From Candidatus Hydrogenisulfobacillus filiaventi (GTDB lineage Bacteria > Bacillota > Sulfobacillia > Sulfobacillales > R501): a stretch of DNA of 64,000 nucleotides. This document shows, piece by piece, positions 25,420 to 34,266 of this stretch. Made by a program: the position numbers and the translations under genes. The stretch covers positions 1,240,001 through 1,304,000 of the forward strand of contig LR778114.1 in the NCBI GenBank assembly GCA_902809825.1, written 5' to 3'. Position 1 is the stretch's first letter. Every line of letters begins with the position of its first letter. Under the pieces are notes generated by a model. The model was not told where the DNA came from. It did not search any database and worked only from the letters and a program-made list of their open reading frames with translations.

Positions 25420-27966
25420 TCAGCCCTGCGCGGTGCGGGCGGCGCTCAGTCGCCGCTTCCAGTCTGCCAGCCATTCCCAGGCCTCCCGGGGGGAAAGGCT
25501 GTCCAGGTCGAGGCGGGCGAGGGTGGCCAGAACCTCGGTGCTGAGCGGCTCGGCCTCAAACCAGGTCAGTTGGCCGCCCCGTTCCGGGGGCTGGGGCCGG
25601 CCCTGACGCTCCCAGTCCTTGAGCAGCCGTTCGGCCCGCGCCACCACTGCCGCCGGCAGCCCGGCCTGGCGCGCCACCTCCAGCCCGTAGGAACGGTCAC
25701 CGGTACCCTCCCGCACCCGATGGGTGAAGACCGGTCCCCCGCCCGTCTCCGCTACCTCCACCGCCAGGTTGCGGACCGGCCGCAGGCCGGCCAGGGCGGT
25801 AAGCTCGTGGTAGTGGGTGGCAAAGCAGGTCCAGGGCCCCTCCTCGCGGGCCAGCCGTTCCAGTACGGCCCAGGCAATGGCCAGGCCGTCGTAGGTGGAG
25901 GTGCCGCGGCCCAGCTCGTCCAGCAGCACCAGGCTCCGGGGGCCGGCCTGCCGCAGGATGGCCGCCACCTCCTCCATCTCCACCATGAAGGTGCTCTGCC
26001 CGCGCAGCAGGTCGTCCCCGGCCCCCATGCGCACGTAGACCCCGTCGAAGATCGGCAGACGCGCCCGGCGCGCCGCGGCCATGCCCACCGCCTGGGCGAG
26101 GACCACATTAAGGGCCAGGGCCCGCATGTAGGTGGACTTGCCCCCCATGTTGGGACCGGTCAGTACCGCGGCCTTGACCGGCTCCTCCAGGATCAGGTCG
26201 CTGGGTACATAATCCGGGATCAGGGTTTCCAGCACCGGATGGCGCAGGTCCTCCACCCGGATGGCAGCGGGGTCCCATTCCACGGCCACCCAGCCGTGGC
26301 GGGCCGCCGCCTCCGCCGCCGCCGCCCAGGCGTCCACCTCTGCCACCCAGGCCGCCGCCTGGCGGAGGGCTTCAGCCCGCTCCAGCACCCCGTCCCGCAC
26401 CGCCACCGCCGCCTCCCGCTCCCGCCGCACCAGCTCCAGGGTCCCCTGCTGGATGGCGTCCGCCAGCTGGATCAGCTCGGGGGAGGTGAAGCGTTCCGCA
26501 TTGACCAGCCCCTGACGGCGCAGCCACTCCTGCGGCACCGCCCTCGCCTGGCTGCGGGGAACCTCCCAGTAGTAGCCGAAGGTGCGGTGGTAGCCCACCT
26601 TGAGCCCCTTGAGCCCCAACCGGACGCGTTCGCGGGCCTCCAGTTCCACCAGCGCCGCCTGCCGGCGCTCGATCGCCTCCCGCAGCCGGTCCACCTCGGG
26701 GTCGGAGCCGGGGCGCAGGATCCCCCCCTCCTCCCAGTCCCCGGCCGGCCGCTCCAGCAGGCGGTTCAGCAGCGCGGCCGCCTCCCGCCAGGCGGCCCGC
26801 GCGGCCGGGGGCGGCCCCTCCCAGCCCAGGGCCGCCGCCGCCTCCACCACCCCGTCCAGGGCCTGCAGGCCGGGGGCCAGCGCCGCCAGATCGCGGGGGC
26901 TGCCCTGACCGGTGCTCAGCCGGGCCAGGGGCAGCTCCAGGTCGCCCACCGCCCCCAGCCGCTCTCGCAGGCGGGCCCGCCCCACCGGATCGGCGAGCGC
27001 AGCCGTGACGCGCGCCTGGCGGGCCGCCAGCGCCGCCGGATCGGTGAGGGGGGCGGCCAGCCAGCGTTCCAGGAGCCGGGATCCCATCCGGGTACGCGCC
27101 TGATTGAGCACCCGGTAGAGGGAGGGCTCCCCGGCGGGGGCAAAGACGGCCAGGGCGTTGAGTTCCCGGCGGCTCAACATGAGCGCCTGGCGGGGATCGT
27201 AGACCGTGAGGCGGGCCAAGGGCGGCCCTGAGGCCGCCTGGGGGCTGCGGGCCAGATAGGCGGCCAGCAGGCCCAGGGCTTTCAGCGCCCGCGGCCGGTC
27301 CTCCAGACCCAGCCCGCGGGCGCTCTCCGCCCCCAGCCGCCGGATGGCTTCCCGCGCCCGGGCCGGGTCGGGATCCACTATGCGGGGGCTGGCCGGTAGC
27401 GGCAGCTCGGGGAGGCGGTTGGCCACCACTTCGGCCGGCCGCCAGCGCGCCCATTCCGCCAGCAGGGTGCCCTCTCCCCGTTCCCGGCCCCATTCCGCCA
27501 CCGCCACCTGTCCCGAACCCAGTTCCAGCACTGCCCAGCCCCAGGCCAGCCGCTCCACCCAAAGGGCGGCCAGGCGGGGGAGGGCCGTGGCCTCCGCCGC
27601 CTCCTCCTCCCCGGGCACATAGGTGCCCGGGGACAGGACACGCACAATGCGGCGGTCGACCAGGCCCCGGGCCAGCGCGGGGTCTTCCATCTGCTCCGCC
27701 ACCGCCACCCGGTACCCCGCATCCAGCAGGCGGCGCGCGTAGCCCAGCCAGGCGTGGTGGGGCACGCCGCACATAGGCGTCTCCCCATCGCGGCTGGTCA
27801 GCTGCACCCCCAGCAGCGGGGCCGCCACCAGGGCGTCCTCGGCAAAGAGCTCGTAGAAGTCCCCCAGGCGGAAGAACAGGAGGGCATCCGGCTGCTCGGC
27901 CTTGAGCGCCCGGTATTGGGCCATCATGGGCGTACGGCCCGCCTCCCCGTTGCCCCGGGCTGCCAC
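25420..27966 (-). CDS. mutS: DNA mismatch recognition protein MutS
   Basis: The 848-residue protein binds mismatches and recruits MutL. The mismatch-binding FFRLGDFYELF, Walker A GPNMGGKST, Walker B LVLLDELGRGTST and the signature FATHYHEL are present. The start is set at GTG 27966, with GGGAGG upstream; this gives the usual short lead before TPMMAQY. Further upstream sequence is a shadow. First gene of the mutS-mutL-miaA operon, with a -10 TATAAT inside a palindrome at 27999-28013. Confidence 0.96.
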   Translation of the reverse strand: MAARGNGEAGRTPMMAQYRALKAEQPDALLFFRLGDFYELFAEDALVAAPLLGVQLTSRDGETPMCGVPHHAWLGYARRLLDAGYRVAVAEQMEDPALARGLVDRRIVRVLSPGTYVPGEEEAAEATALPRLAALWVERLAWGWAVLELGSGQVAVAEWGRERGEGTLLAEWARWRPAEVVANRLPELPLPASPRIVDPDPARAREAIRRLGAESARGLGLEDRPRALKALGLLAAYLARSPQAASGPPLARLTVYDPRQALMLSRRELNALAVFAPAGEPSLYRVLNQARTRMGSRLLERWLAAPLTDPAALAARQARVTAALADPVGRARLRERLGAVGDLELPLARLSTGQGSPRDLAALAPGLQALDGVVEAAAALGWEGPPPAARAAWREAAALLNRLLERPAGDWEEGGILRPGSDPEVDRLREAIERRQAALVELEARERVRLGLKGLKVGYHRTFGYYWEVPRSQARAVPQEWLRRQGLVNAERFTSPELIQLADAIQQGTLELVRREREAAVAVRDGVLERAEALRQAAAWVAEVDAWAAAAEAAARHGWVAVEWDPAAIRVEDLRHPVLETLIPDYVPSDLILEEPVKAAVLTGPNMGGKSTYMRALALNVVLAQAVGMAAARRARLPIFDGVYVRMGAGDDLLRGQSTFMVEMEEVAAILRQAGPRSLVLLDELGRGTSTYDGLAIAWAVLERLAREEGPWTCFATHYHELTALAGLRPVRNLAVEVAETGGGPVFTHRVREGTGDRSYGLEVARQAGLPAAVVARAERLLKDWERQGRPQPPERGGQLTWFEAEPLSTEVLATLARLDLDSLSPREAWEWLADWKRRLSAARTAQG

Positions 27967-27998
27967 GATTGCCTGCGCCTCCCTGCGTTGTGCTCTCG

Positions 27999-28013
27999 CC
28001 GGTATTATACCGG
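27999..28013 (-). promoter_or_regulatory. Palindrome overlapping the mutS -10 element
   Basis: CCGGTATTATACCGG is a perfect odd-centred 15-bp palindrome. Read on the minus strand it contains TATAAT at 28004-28009, 38 bp upstream of the mutS start. It also lies upstream of the divergent niaR start at 28105. It could be an operator over the mutS promoter; no -35 element is obvious. Confidence 0.45.
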
Positions 28014-28104
28014 ACCGGCCCCGCCGCCCGGGGCCGGCGTAGACGGCGCCGCGCACCTATGCCAAGATGAAGGGGACAGCATATGGGGGAAGGACGGGTT
28101 TCAG

Positions 28105-28638
28105 GTGGATGGCGCACAACGCCGGCAGGCCATCGTAGCGGCGCTCCGGGCGGAGGGCAGCCTCACCGGCCGTGAACTGGCCGACCGTTTCCAGGTCTCC
28201 CGGCAGGTGATCGTACAGGACATCGCCCTTTTGCGCGCGGAAGGCGCTCCGCTGCTGTCCACCCCCCGCGGCTACGCCTGGTGGGAGCCCCCTAAGGGGG
28301 TGATCCGTGCGGTGCTGCCGGTGGTGCACGGCCCGGAGCCGGAGACGGTGCGCCGGGAACTGAGCGCCCTGGTGGACGCCGGGGTCACGGTAGTGGATGT
28401 CGTGGTCCAGCACCCCCTCTACGGCGACCTGTCCGGGGTGCTCAACCTGCGTACCCCTGCGGATGTCGACCTGTTCATGGCCCGGCTGGCTGAAGGCCGG
28501 GCCACCCTCCTCTCCTCCCTGACCGGCGGCTTGCATCTGCACACCGTGGAAGGGAGTCCCCAGGCCATCGCTGCCGCCCGTACGGCCCTTGACCGCCTGG
28601 GCATCCTGCTGCGCGAAACCGAGATCCGCCGGCCCTAG
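28105..28638 (+). CDS. niaR: NiaR-type niacin-responsive repressor (HTH + 3H domain)
   Basis: The 177-residue protein has an N-terminal HTH (SLTGRELADRFQVSRQVIVQ) and a 3H domain with its histidines in VVHGPE, VVQHPLYGDLSG and GGLHLHTVEG. NiaR (YrxA) binds nicotinate and represses NAD synthesis or niacin uptake genes. Start GTG at 28105 in a CAG-GTG context with AAGGA upstream; the frame extends further back without a better start. No NAD genes are in the window, so its targets lie elsewhere. It is followed by dedA. Confidence 0.9.
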   Translation: MDGAQRRQAIVAALRAEGSLTGRELADRFQVSRQVIVQDIALLRAEGAPLLSTPRGYAWWEPPKGVIRAVLPVVHGPEPETVRRELSALVDAGVTVVDVVVQHPLYGDLSGVLNLRTPADVDLFMARLAEGRATLLSSLTGGLHLHTVEGSPQAIAAARTALDRLGILLRETEIRRP

Positions 28639-28662
28639 GGCCGGCCAGAAAGGCGGGTGCCT

Positions 28663-29271
28663 GTGCACACCTTGTCAGCGCTGACCACGGCTATCCTGGG
28701 CCTGGGCTTGTGGGGCGTGTTCTGGGGCATGTTCCTGGAAAGCGCCTACATCCCCCTGCCCTCCGAGATCATCCTGCCCTACGCCGGCTACCTGGTCAGC
28801 AGCGGCCGGGCCGGGTTCTGGACCGCCACCCTGGCCGCCTTGGCGGGGGGCATGCTGGGGGCCACCGCCGCCTACCTGGTGGCCCGCGCCGGCGGCAAGC
28901 CCCTGCTGGAGCGCTACGGCCGCTACCTTCACCTGTCGGCGCGGGAGGTGGCCCGGGCGGAGGCCTGGTTCCGCCGCTACGGGGACGGCGCGGTGTTCTT
29001 CGGTCGTCTGCTGCCGGCCGTCCGCACCTATATCTCCCTGCCGGCCGGCCTGGCCGCCATGCCTCTGGGCCGCTTCCTGCTCTTCTCCCTGGCCGGGGCC
29101 CTGCCCTGGACGCTGCTGTTCGTCTGGCTCGGGCGGCAGCTGGGCCAGCACTGGCAGGCGGTAGGCGGGGCCGGCCGTACCTTCGCCCTCATGGGACTGG
29201 CGGCGGCGGGCCTGTGGGCGCTCTGGAGCTGGTGGCGCGAGCGGCGGCCTGCCGCCAGTCCCAGACGATAA
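28663..29271 (+). CDS. DedA-family membrane protein
   Basis: The 202-residue protein has four to five hydrophobic helices and the DedA (SNARE-associated/VTT) signatures: FLESAYIPLPSEIILPYAGYLV near the start, GGMLGATAAYLVAR, and FFGRLLPAVRTYISLPAG. Bacterial DedA proteins act as lipid flippases, several for undecaprenyl phosphate or phosphatidylethanolamine. GTG at 28663 has AAAGGCGG upstream; a GTG two codons earlier is possible. Its last 83 bp overlap antisense with the next gene. Confidence 0.9.
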   Translation: MHTLSALTTAILGLGLWGVFWGMFLESAYIPLPSEIILPYAGYLVSSGRAGFWTATLAALAGGMLGATAAYLVARAGGKPLLERYGRYLHLSAREVARAEAWFRRYGDGAVFFGRLLPAVRTYISLPAGLAAMPLGRFLLFSLAGALPWTLLFVWLGRQLGQHWQAVGGAGRTFALMGLAAAGLWALWSWWRERRPAASPRR

Positions 29272-29767
29272 GGCCGGGAATGGCCCAGGCCGGGCTGGGG
29301 TGAGTGGGGGCGGGGGCGCCCAGCAGGGCGTGTACCGCCGCCGCCAGCCCCAACCCTCCCCAGGTGGCCACCGCCCAGGCGCGCTCCACCCGGGCCTGAG
29401 GCGCGCCCTGCGGGCGCCCTAAGGCGATGCGCAGGGCGAAGCCGGCCAGGGCGCCGGCCGCCACCGCCGCGCTGTCGCCGGCCGCCAGCAGCAGAGCGGT
29501 GAGCGAGAGCCCCACATCGAGACCATCGACCGCGGGCCCGGCCTCCCCCTGCATGCGCCGCCACGCCCCGGCCAGCAGCACCGTGCCGGCGGCCAGCGCC
29601 CACAGCCGCCCCGCCAGCACCTCGGGCCGGACCCACAGGCCCGCCACCAGCACTGCTGCCAGGAGCACGAAACCCGCCCGCTCCCGCCAGGGGCGGTCGA
29701 CCAGGGCCCGCTCGCTTTCCCAACCGGTCTCGGCCGCCGCCAGCAGGGCCCATAGGGCCACGGTCAT
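29189..29767 (-). CDS. Hypothetical membrane protein, 192 residues
   Basis: No family is recognised. Five or so hydrophobic stretches (FVLLAAVLVAGLWV, LWALAAGTVLLAG, LDVGLSLTALLLAAGDSAAV and others) point to an inner-membrane protein. ATG at 29767 has GGAGGGG upstream and follows the SleL-like gene by 15 bp. The C-terminal 27 residues lie antisense to the end of dedA and are low-complexity; the true stop position is certain in this sequence but the tail may not be functional. Confidence 0.6.
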   Translation of the reverse strand: MTVALWALLAAAETGWESERALVDRPWRERAGFVLLAAVLVAGLWVRPEVLAGRLWALAAGTVLLAGAWRRMQGEAGPAVDGLDVGLSLTALLLAAGDSAAVAAGALAGFALRIALGRPQGAPQARVERAWAVATWGGLGLAAAVHALLGAPAPTHPSPAWAIPGLIVWDWRQAAARATSSRAPTGPPPPVP

Positions 29768-29782
29768 CGGCTGCGTCCCCTC

Positions 29783-30859
29783 CTAGCCCCCGTTCCGGGC
29801 TAGCATATGCCAGAAGCCCATCTCCTCGTCCCCCAGTTCCCAGAGGGCGATGCCGGCCAGGCGGGTACGGCGGGCCAGAGCCAGACGGGCGGCAGCGGAG
29901 CGGTTGCCCATGAAAAAGACCACATGCGGGACCCCGCCTGCGCTGTAACGGAAGGTCTCCTGGTCCCCATCCACCACCACCGGCCGCACCCCGTGGGCTG
30001 CCGCCAGGGCGCGCGCCCCGTGGTCGGACAAGGTGGCGGCCGGTCCGGCCTTACCGTTGTCCACCCAGTCATAGCCGTATAGGCCGACGCCCAGGATGAG
30101 GTGGTCGGCCGGGATGACCTTGAGGGCGGTAGCCACATTGGAGGCGACCCAGCTGTAGGGGGCGACCGGTCCCGGGGGGCCGCCGCTGTAGTGATGGTCA
30201 TAGGCCATCATCACCAGGTAGCGGGCACTGCGCGCGAGCGCGGCGTAGTCGTCAGGCGCGCTGATGGCGAACGGGACCCCCTGCAGGGGGAAGACCGACA
30301 CCATCAGCATCCGTCCCTGGGCCTTCAGGGCATAGTTGACGTCGGCCACAAACCGGCTGAGCTGGGACCGATCGGAGGCCGGCAGCAGCTCGAAGTCCAG
30401 GTTGAAGCCGGCGTAGCCTTCCCGCGCCGCCAGCGCGGCCAGGGTGTTGGCCGCCCGCCAGCGGGTGGTGAAGGAATGCAGCATGCCATCGCCCAGGTTG
30501 GTGACCAGCGGTACCACCGCCACCCCATGGGCCCGGGCGGTGGCCAGTACGGCCGGATCGAACCCGCTGACGCGCACCGAGCCGTCCGGCGCTACCTGGT
30601 ACCAGAGGGGGCTGACCACGTTCAGCTGCCCGGCATGGGCCTGGAAGGAAGCCAGGGCCCCCGGCTGATCGGGGACCAAGAAGCCGATGACCTGAAACCG
30701 CCGGCTGAGCCGGGAGGCAGCGCGCGAACGGTAGGCCGCGATCCGGTGCTGGTGCGGCGGGCGGGTGGCCAGCAGACCCATCAAGGTCAGCACCGCCGCC
30801 AACGTGACGAGGCCGGCGCCCAGTGTGGGGTACCGCCGGCCCCAGTCGTGCCTGTGCAT
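29783..30859 (-). CDS. GH18-family glycosidase, SleL/YaaH-like, membrane-anchored
   Basis: The 358-residue protein has a short basic N-terminus, one hydrophobic helix (residues 12-30) and a GH18 barrel. The catalytic strand reads GFNLDFELLPASDR, close to NIDFE-type motifs of SleL/YaaH spore cortex N-acetylglucosaminidases; Glu is the acid. MMAYDHHYSGG and WELGDEEMGFW also match. LysM repeats usual in SleL are absent, replaced by the membrane anchor. ATG at 30859 has AAAGGAC upstream. A role in cortex or wall turnover is likely. Confidence 0.82.
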   Translation of the reverse strand: MHRHDWGRRYPTLGAGLVTLAAVLTLMGLLATRPPHQHRIAAYRSRAASRLSRRFQVIGFLVPDQPGALASFQAHAGQLNVVSPLWYQVAPDGSVRVSGFDPAVLATARAHGVAVVPLVTNLGDGMLHSFTTRWRAANTLAALAAREGYAGFNLDFELLPASDRSQLSRFVADVNYALKAQGRMLMVSVFPLQGVPFAISAPDDYAALARSARYLVMMAYDHHYSGGPPGPVAPYSWVASNVATALKVIPADHLILGVGLYGYDWVDNGKAGPAATLSDHGARALAAAHGVRPVVVDGDQETFRYSAGGVPHVVFFMGNRSAAARLALARRTRLAGIALWELGDEEMGFWHMLARNGG

Positions 30860-30923
30860 GTCCTTTCGCCCCCCGTGCCTCGGTAGGGGTAGTTTCCCGC
30901 CCCAGGCCGGAGGTATGCGCGCC

Positions 30924-32420
30924 CTATTCCGCCAGCAGACGTGCCGTCTCCACGAAAGTGCGCACCCCGACCCCGGTGGGACCGGCCTCGGCGTTGAGGG
31001 GCCCTTCCTTAGTCCAGGCCGTCCCGGCGATGTCGAGATGCACAAAGGGCACGTTGCCGGCGAACTCGGCGACGATGAGCCCGCCGGTGATGGTACCGGC
31101 GTCCCGCCCGGGGGCGTTCTTGAGATCGGCGATGGCCGACTTGTAGAGCTCCCGGTATTCCGGATAGGCCGGCAGCCGCCAGATGCGCTCCCCGGCCCGT
31201 TCCCCGGCCGCCAGCACCACGTCCGCCAGGTGGTCGTCGGTGGCCACCATGGGGGTGGCCTCGTGCCCGAGGACAATCAGGGCCGCGCCGGTGAGGGTGG
31301 AGGCCTCCACAATCCAGTCCGCGCCCAGATGCACGGCATAGGAGACCGCATCCGCTAGCACCACCCGCCCTTCGGCGTCGGTGTTAAGGATCTCGATGGT
31401 CTTGCCGTTGAAGGCGGTCAATACGTCGCCCGGCTTGTAGGAGGTGCCGGAAGGGATATTCTGGGCGATGGCCATGATGCCGATCACGTCGATGGGCGGA
31501 CGGTCGGCTGCCAGGGCCACCATCGCCCCCAGCACCGCCGCCGCCCCCAGCATGTCGTACTTCATTTCCTCCATGCCCTGGCTGGGCTTGATGGAGATGC
31601 CGCCGGAGTCGAAGGTGATGCCCTTGCCGACCAGCGCCAGGGTCTTTCCCCCCTGGCCGCCCCGGTAGCGCAGGATGACCATCCGGGGCGGGTAGGCGCT
31701 GCCCTGGCCCACCCCCAGGATGGCGCCCATCCCCAGCTCCCGCAGGCGGACCTCGTCCAGGACCTCCGCCTCCAGCCCCGCCTGGGCGGCCGCCTCGCGG
31801 GCCTCCTCCGCCAGACGTTCCGGGTACAGGTAGTTGGAGGGCATGGCCCCCAGCGCCCGGGCCAGGTTCTGGGCCCGCGCCACTGCCGTGCCGCGGGCCA
31901 AGCCCCGGCTGAACAGCGGCTCCTCCGCTTCCAGACAGAGGTTCACCGCCGGCAGGGTGCGCGGTTTCGGCGCCTGGTGATAGCCGGGAAAGCGCCAGGC
32001 CCCCAGGTGCAGGCCCTCGGCCACCGCCTCCCCGACCAGCTCCCAGCCGAGGCCGGTGTCCGGCACGGCTATCACCAGATTCTGCGCGCGGACGCGTTCC
32101 GCCTCCTGAATCAACCGGCCCATGGCCCGCCGCAGGCCCTGGGCACTGACCGCGGCCCGCTTGCCCAGACCGAGCGTGCAGACGCGGCGGGCGGTCAGCC
32201 GCCCGGCCGCGGGAGCGATCCACACCCGTTCGGGGGCAGCCGAGGCCTCCTCCCGGGAGAGGGCCTCGGAAAGGGCGCCGTTCAGGTGCCCATCCACCTC
32301 CGCTGCCCAGCCCTCCAGCCCCTCCCCTTCGTACAGGGGCAGGACCAGCACATCGGCCGGTTGCTTCAAGGGCGATCCGTACACCTCGCTGACGGTCAAC
32401 TCTGCGCTATGTTCCACCAT
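30924..32420 (-). CDS. pepA: Leucyl aminopeptidase (M17)
   Basis: The 498-residue protein is a cytosolic M17 aminopeptidase releasing N-terminal residues, mainly Leu. The metal-binding and catalytic segments GKGITFDSGGISIKP, MKYDMLGAA and NTDAEGRVVLADA are intact. Length is standard. ATG at 32420. It follows the M19 dipeptidase gene by about 40 bp in the same direction, so the two peptidases may be co-expressed. Confidence 0.96.
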   Translation of the reverse strand: MVEHSAELTVSEVYGSPLKQPADVLVLPLYEGEGLEGWAAEVDGHLNGALSEALSREEASAAPERVWIAPAAGRLTARRVCTLGLGKRAAVSAQGLRRAMGRLIQEAERVRAQNLVIAVPDTGLGWELVGEAVAEGLHLGAWRFPGYHQAPKPRTLPAVNLCLEAEEPLFSRGLARGTAVARAQNLARALGAMPSNYLYPERLAEEAREAAAQAGLEAEVLDEVRLRELGMGAILGVGQGSAYPPRMVILRYRGGQGGKTLALVGKGITFDSGGISIKPSQGMEEMKYDMLGAAAVLGAMVALAADRPPIDVIGIMAIAQNIPSGTSYKPGDVLTAFNGKTIEILNTDAEGRVVLADAVSYAVHLGADWIVEASTLTGAALIVLGHEATPMVATDDHLADVVLAAGERAGERIWRLPAYPEYRELYKSAIADLKNAPGRDAGTITGGLIVAEFAGNVPFVHLDIAGTAWTKEGPLNAEAGPTGVGVRTFVETARLLAE

Positions 32421-32461
32421 CTCTGCCTGCCGCCTCCCTCATTGGTCAAGGTGCTGCGGGG

Positions 32462-33439
32462 TCATAGCCGGTAATGGAGGGCGGGGGTGCCGCCCCACAC
32501 CTGTTCCAGGTACCGGAGCCAGTTTCCCCCCATCACGCGGGCGACCGTGGCCTCACTGAGGCCGCGGCCGCTCAGGCGCTCGGCGAGGGCGCCCACGCGG
32601 CTGACGTCCTCCAGACCCGGGACCGCCTCCTCCACCCCGTCGAAATCGGACCCCAGGCCCACGCTGCTGTCGGTGCCGGTGACATCCAGCACGTGCAGTA
32701 CATGATCCACCACCCGCTCCAGGTCCGCAGTGCCGCCCAGGAAGGCCCGCACATAGGTAATGCCCTGCACCCCGCCCCGTTCTGCCAGGGCCCGGATCTG
32801 CACATCCGAAAGGTTGCGGGGATGGTCGGCCAGGGCCCGGCAGTTCGAGTGTGAGGCCACCGGCGGCAGGGCCGCAATCTCCAGCAGCTCCCAGAAGCCG
32901 CGCTCCGCCAGATGGGAGACATCGGGGATCATGCCCACCCGGTTCATGGCCTCCACCATGCGCCGGCCGGCGCGGCTGAGGCCTCCAGCCCCCGGCTCCT
33001 CCGCCCCGTCCGCCAGCTGGTTGCGTCCGTTCCAGGTGAGGCTCAACATCCGCACCCCCAGCCGGTACAACAGGCTTACCCGCCCGGGGTCGGTGCCCAG
33101 GGCATCCCCCCCCTCCACCGCCAGGGCTACCCCCAGGGGGGCACCCGCCACCACCCCGGCCAGGTCCTCGGCAGCGCGCACCGGCCGCACCAGTCCCGGG
33201 GCCGCCTCCACCTCCCGCCAGAAGGCCTCGATGTAAGCAAGAAGCCGGGCCAGCGCCCGGTCGGGCACGTACTCCGGCTCCACCCAGCAGGAGAGGAACT
33301 GCAGGCGCTGCCCGCTCTGGGTCGCGCGCACGAAATCCCACTGTCCTTCCGCGGCGGGATCGAACAGCCGCCGACGGCCGGCCAGCACGGCTCCCAGGCT
33401 GTCGGCGTGGGTGTCGACGATGGTCATGCGTGCTCCCAT
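32462..33439 (-). CDS. Membrane-dipeptidase-type (M19) dipeptidase
   Basis: The 325-residue TIM-barrel protein is an M19 dipeptidase with zinc ligands in VDTHADS (HxD), AVEGGDAL (Glu), PPVASHSNCRAL (His) and LGSDFDGV (Asp). It likely cleaves dipeptides in the cytoplasm. ATG at 33439 has AGGAGGGG with a 5-nt spacer; the ATG at 33427, which overlaps the ymdB stop as ATGA, is an alternative. In spore formers related enzymes occur near spore genes. Confidence 0.9.
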   Translation of the reverse strand: MGARMTIVDTHADSLGAVLAGRRRLFDPAAEGQWDFVRATQSGQRLQFLSCWVEPEYVPDRALARLLAYIEAFWREVEAAPGLVRPVRAAEDLAGVVAGAPLGVALAVEGGDALGTDPGRVSLLYRLGVRMLSLTWNGRNQLADGAEEPGAGGLSRAGRRMVEAMNRVGMIPDVSHLAERGFWELLEIAALPPVASHSNCRALADHPRNLSDVQIRALAERGGVQGITYVRAFLGGTADLERVVDHVLHVLDVTGTDSSVGLGSDFDGVEEAVPGLEDVSRVGALAERLSGRGLSEATVARVMGGNWLRYLEQVWGGTPALHYRL

Positions 33440-34248
33440 CCGTGCCCCTCCTGATCCCCTCCCGCCGCCTCCTCCCACCGCAACAGGCGCTCGATATGAT
33501 ACGCCCGCCCGTCGGCCGGGTTGATATCCACCAGCAGCCCGGAGAAGACCCCCGGGCCCCCAGCGGTTTCGAACCGGACCGGCAGCTGGGTGGTCAGCTT
33601 CTGCAGCACCAGCTCGGTGCGCACCCCGATCACGGAAAAGGCCGGCCCCGTCATGCCGAGGTCGGTCAAGTAGGCGGTGCCGCCGGGCAGGATACGGGCG
33701 TCGGCCGTCTGCACATGGGTATGGGTGCCCGCCACCACCGACACCCGACCATCCAGGTACCAGCCCATGGCCACCTTCTCGGAGGTGGTCTCGGCATGAA
33801 AGTCCACCACCACCACCCGCACCTCCTCCGGCAGGGAGGCCAGGACCGCGTCCACCGCCCGGAAGGGGTCGTCGTACTGCACAGGCATGAAGGCCCTGCC
33901 GGCCAGGTTGATCACCGCGGCCGGCACTCCCCCGGCGGCCGTCACCACATAACCGTGGCCGGGCGTCCCCGGCGGCAGGTTGAGGGGGCGCAGCAGCTGA
34001 GGGACCTCATCCAGGAAGGTGAGGACCTCCCGCTTGTCAAAGATGTGGTTCCCCGAGGTGACCACCTGGACCCCCTGGGCCAGGATCTCATCCAGGATCT
34101 CATGGGTGATGCCATTACCCCCGGCGGCGTTCTCCCCGTTGACCACCACCAAGTCGGGGGCCGCGCTGGCGCGCAGGCGGGTCAGTTCAGCGGCCAGCAT
34201 GCGCCGGCCGACCCGCCCGACCACGTCCCCCACCATCAAGAGCCGCAT
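33424..34248 (-). CDS. ymdB: YmdB-family metallophosphoesterase
   Basis: The 274-residue protein matches the YmdB/TIGR00282 cyclic-nucleotide phosphodiesterases. Metal ligands are GDVVG (Asp), NGENAAGG (Glu, Asn), SGNHIFD (His), VVDFHAETTSEK (His) and GTHTHVQTAD (two His). In Bacillus YmdB tunes biofilm/motility choice and acts with RNase Y, whose gene lies next to it; here that neighbour is not rny. ATG at 34248. It overlaps the dipeptidase start. Confidence 0.94.
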   Translation of the reverse strand: MRLLMVGDVVGRVGRRMLAAELTRLRASAAPDLVVVNGENAAGGNGITHEILDEILAQGVQVVTSGNHIFDKREVLTFLDEVPQLLRPLNLPPGTPGHGYVVTAAGGVPAAVINLAGRAFMPVQYDDPFRAVDAVLASLPEEVRVVVVDFHAETTSEKVAMGWYLDGRVSVVAGTHTHVQTADARILPGGTAYLTDLGMTGPAFSVIGVRTELVLQKLTTQLPVRFETAGGPGVFSGLLVDINPADGRAYHIERLLRWEEAAGGDQEGHGWEHA

Positions 34249-34266
34249 GGGCCGCCCTCCGCCCCG

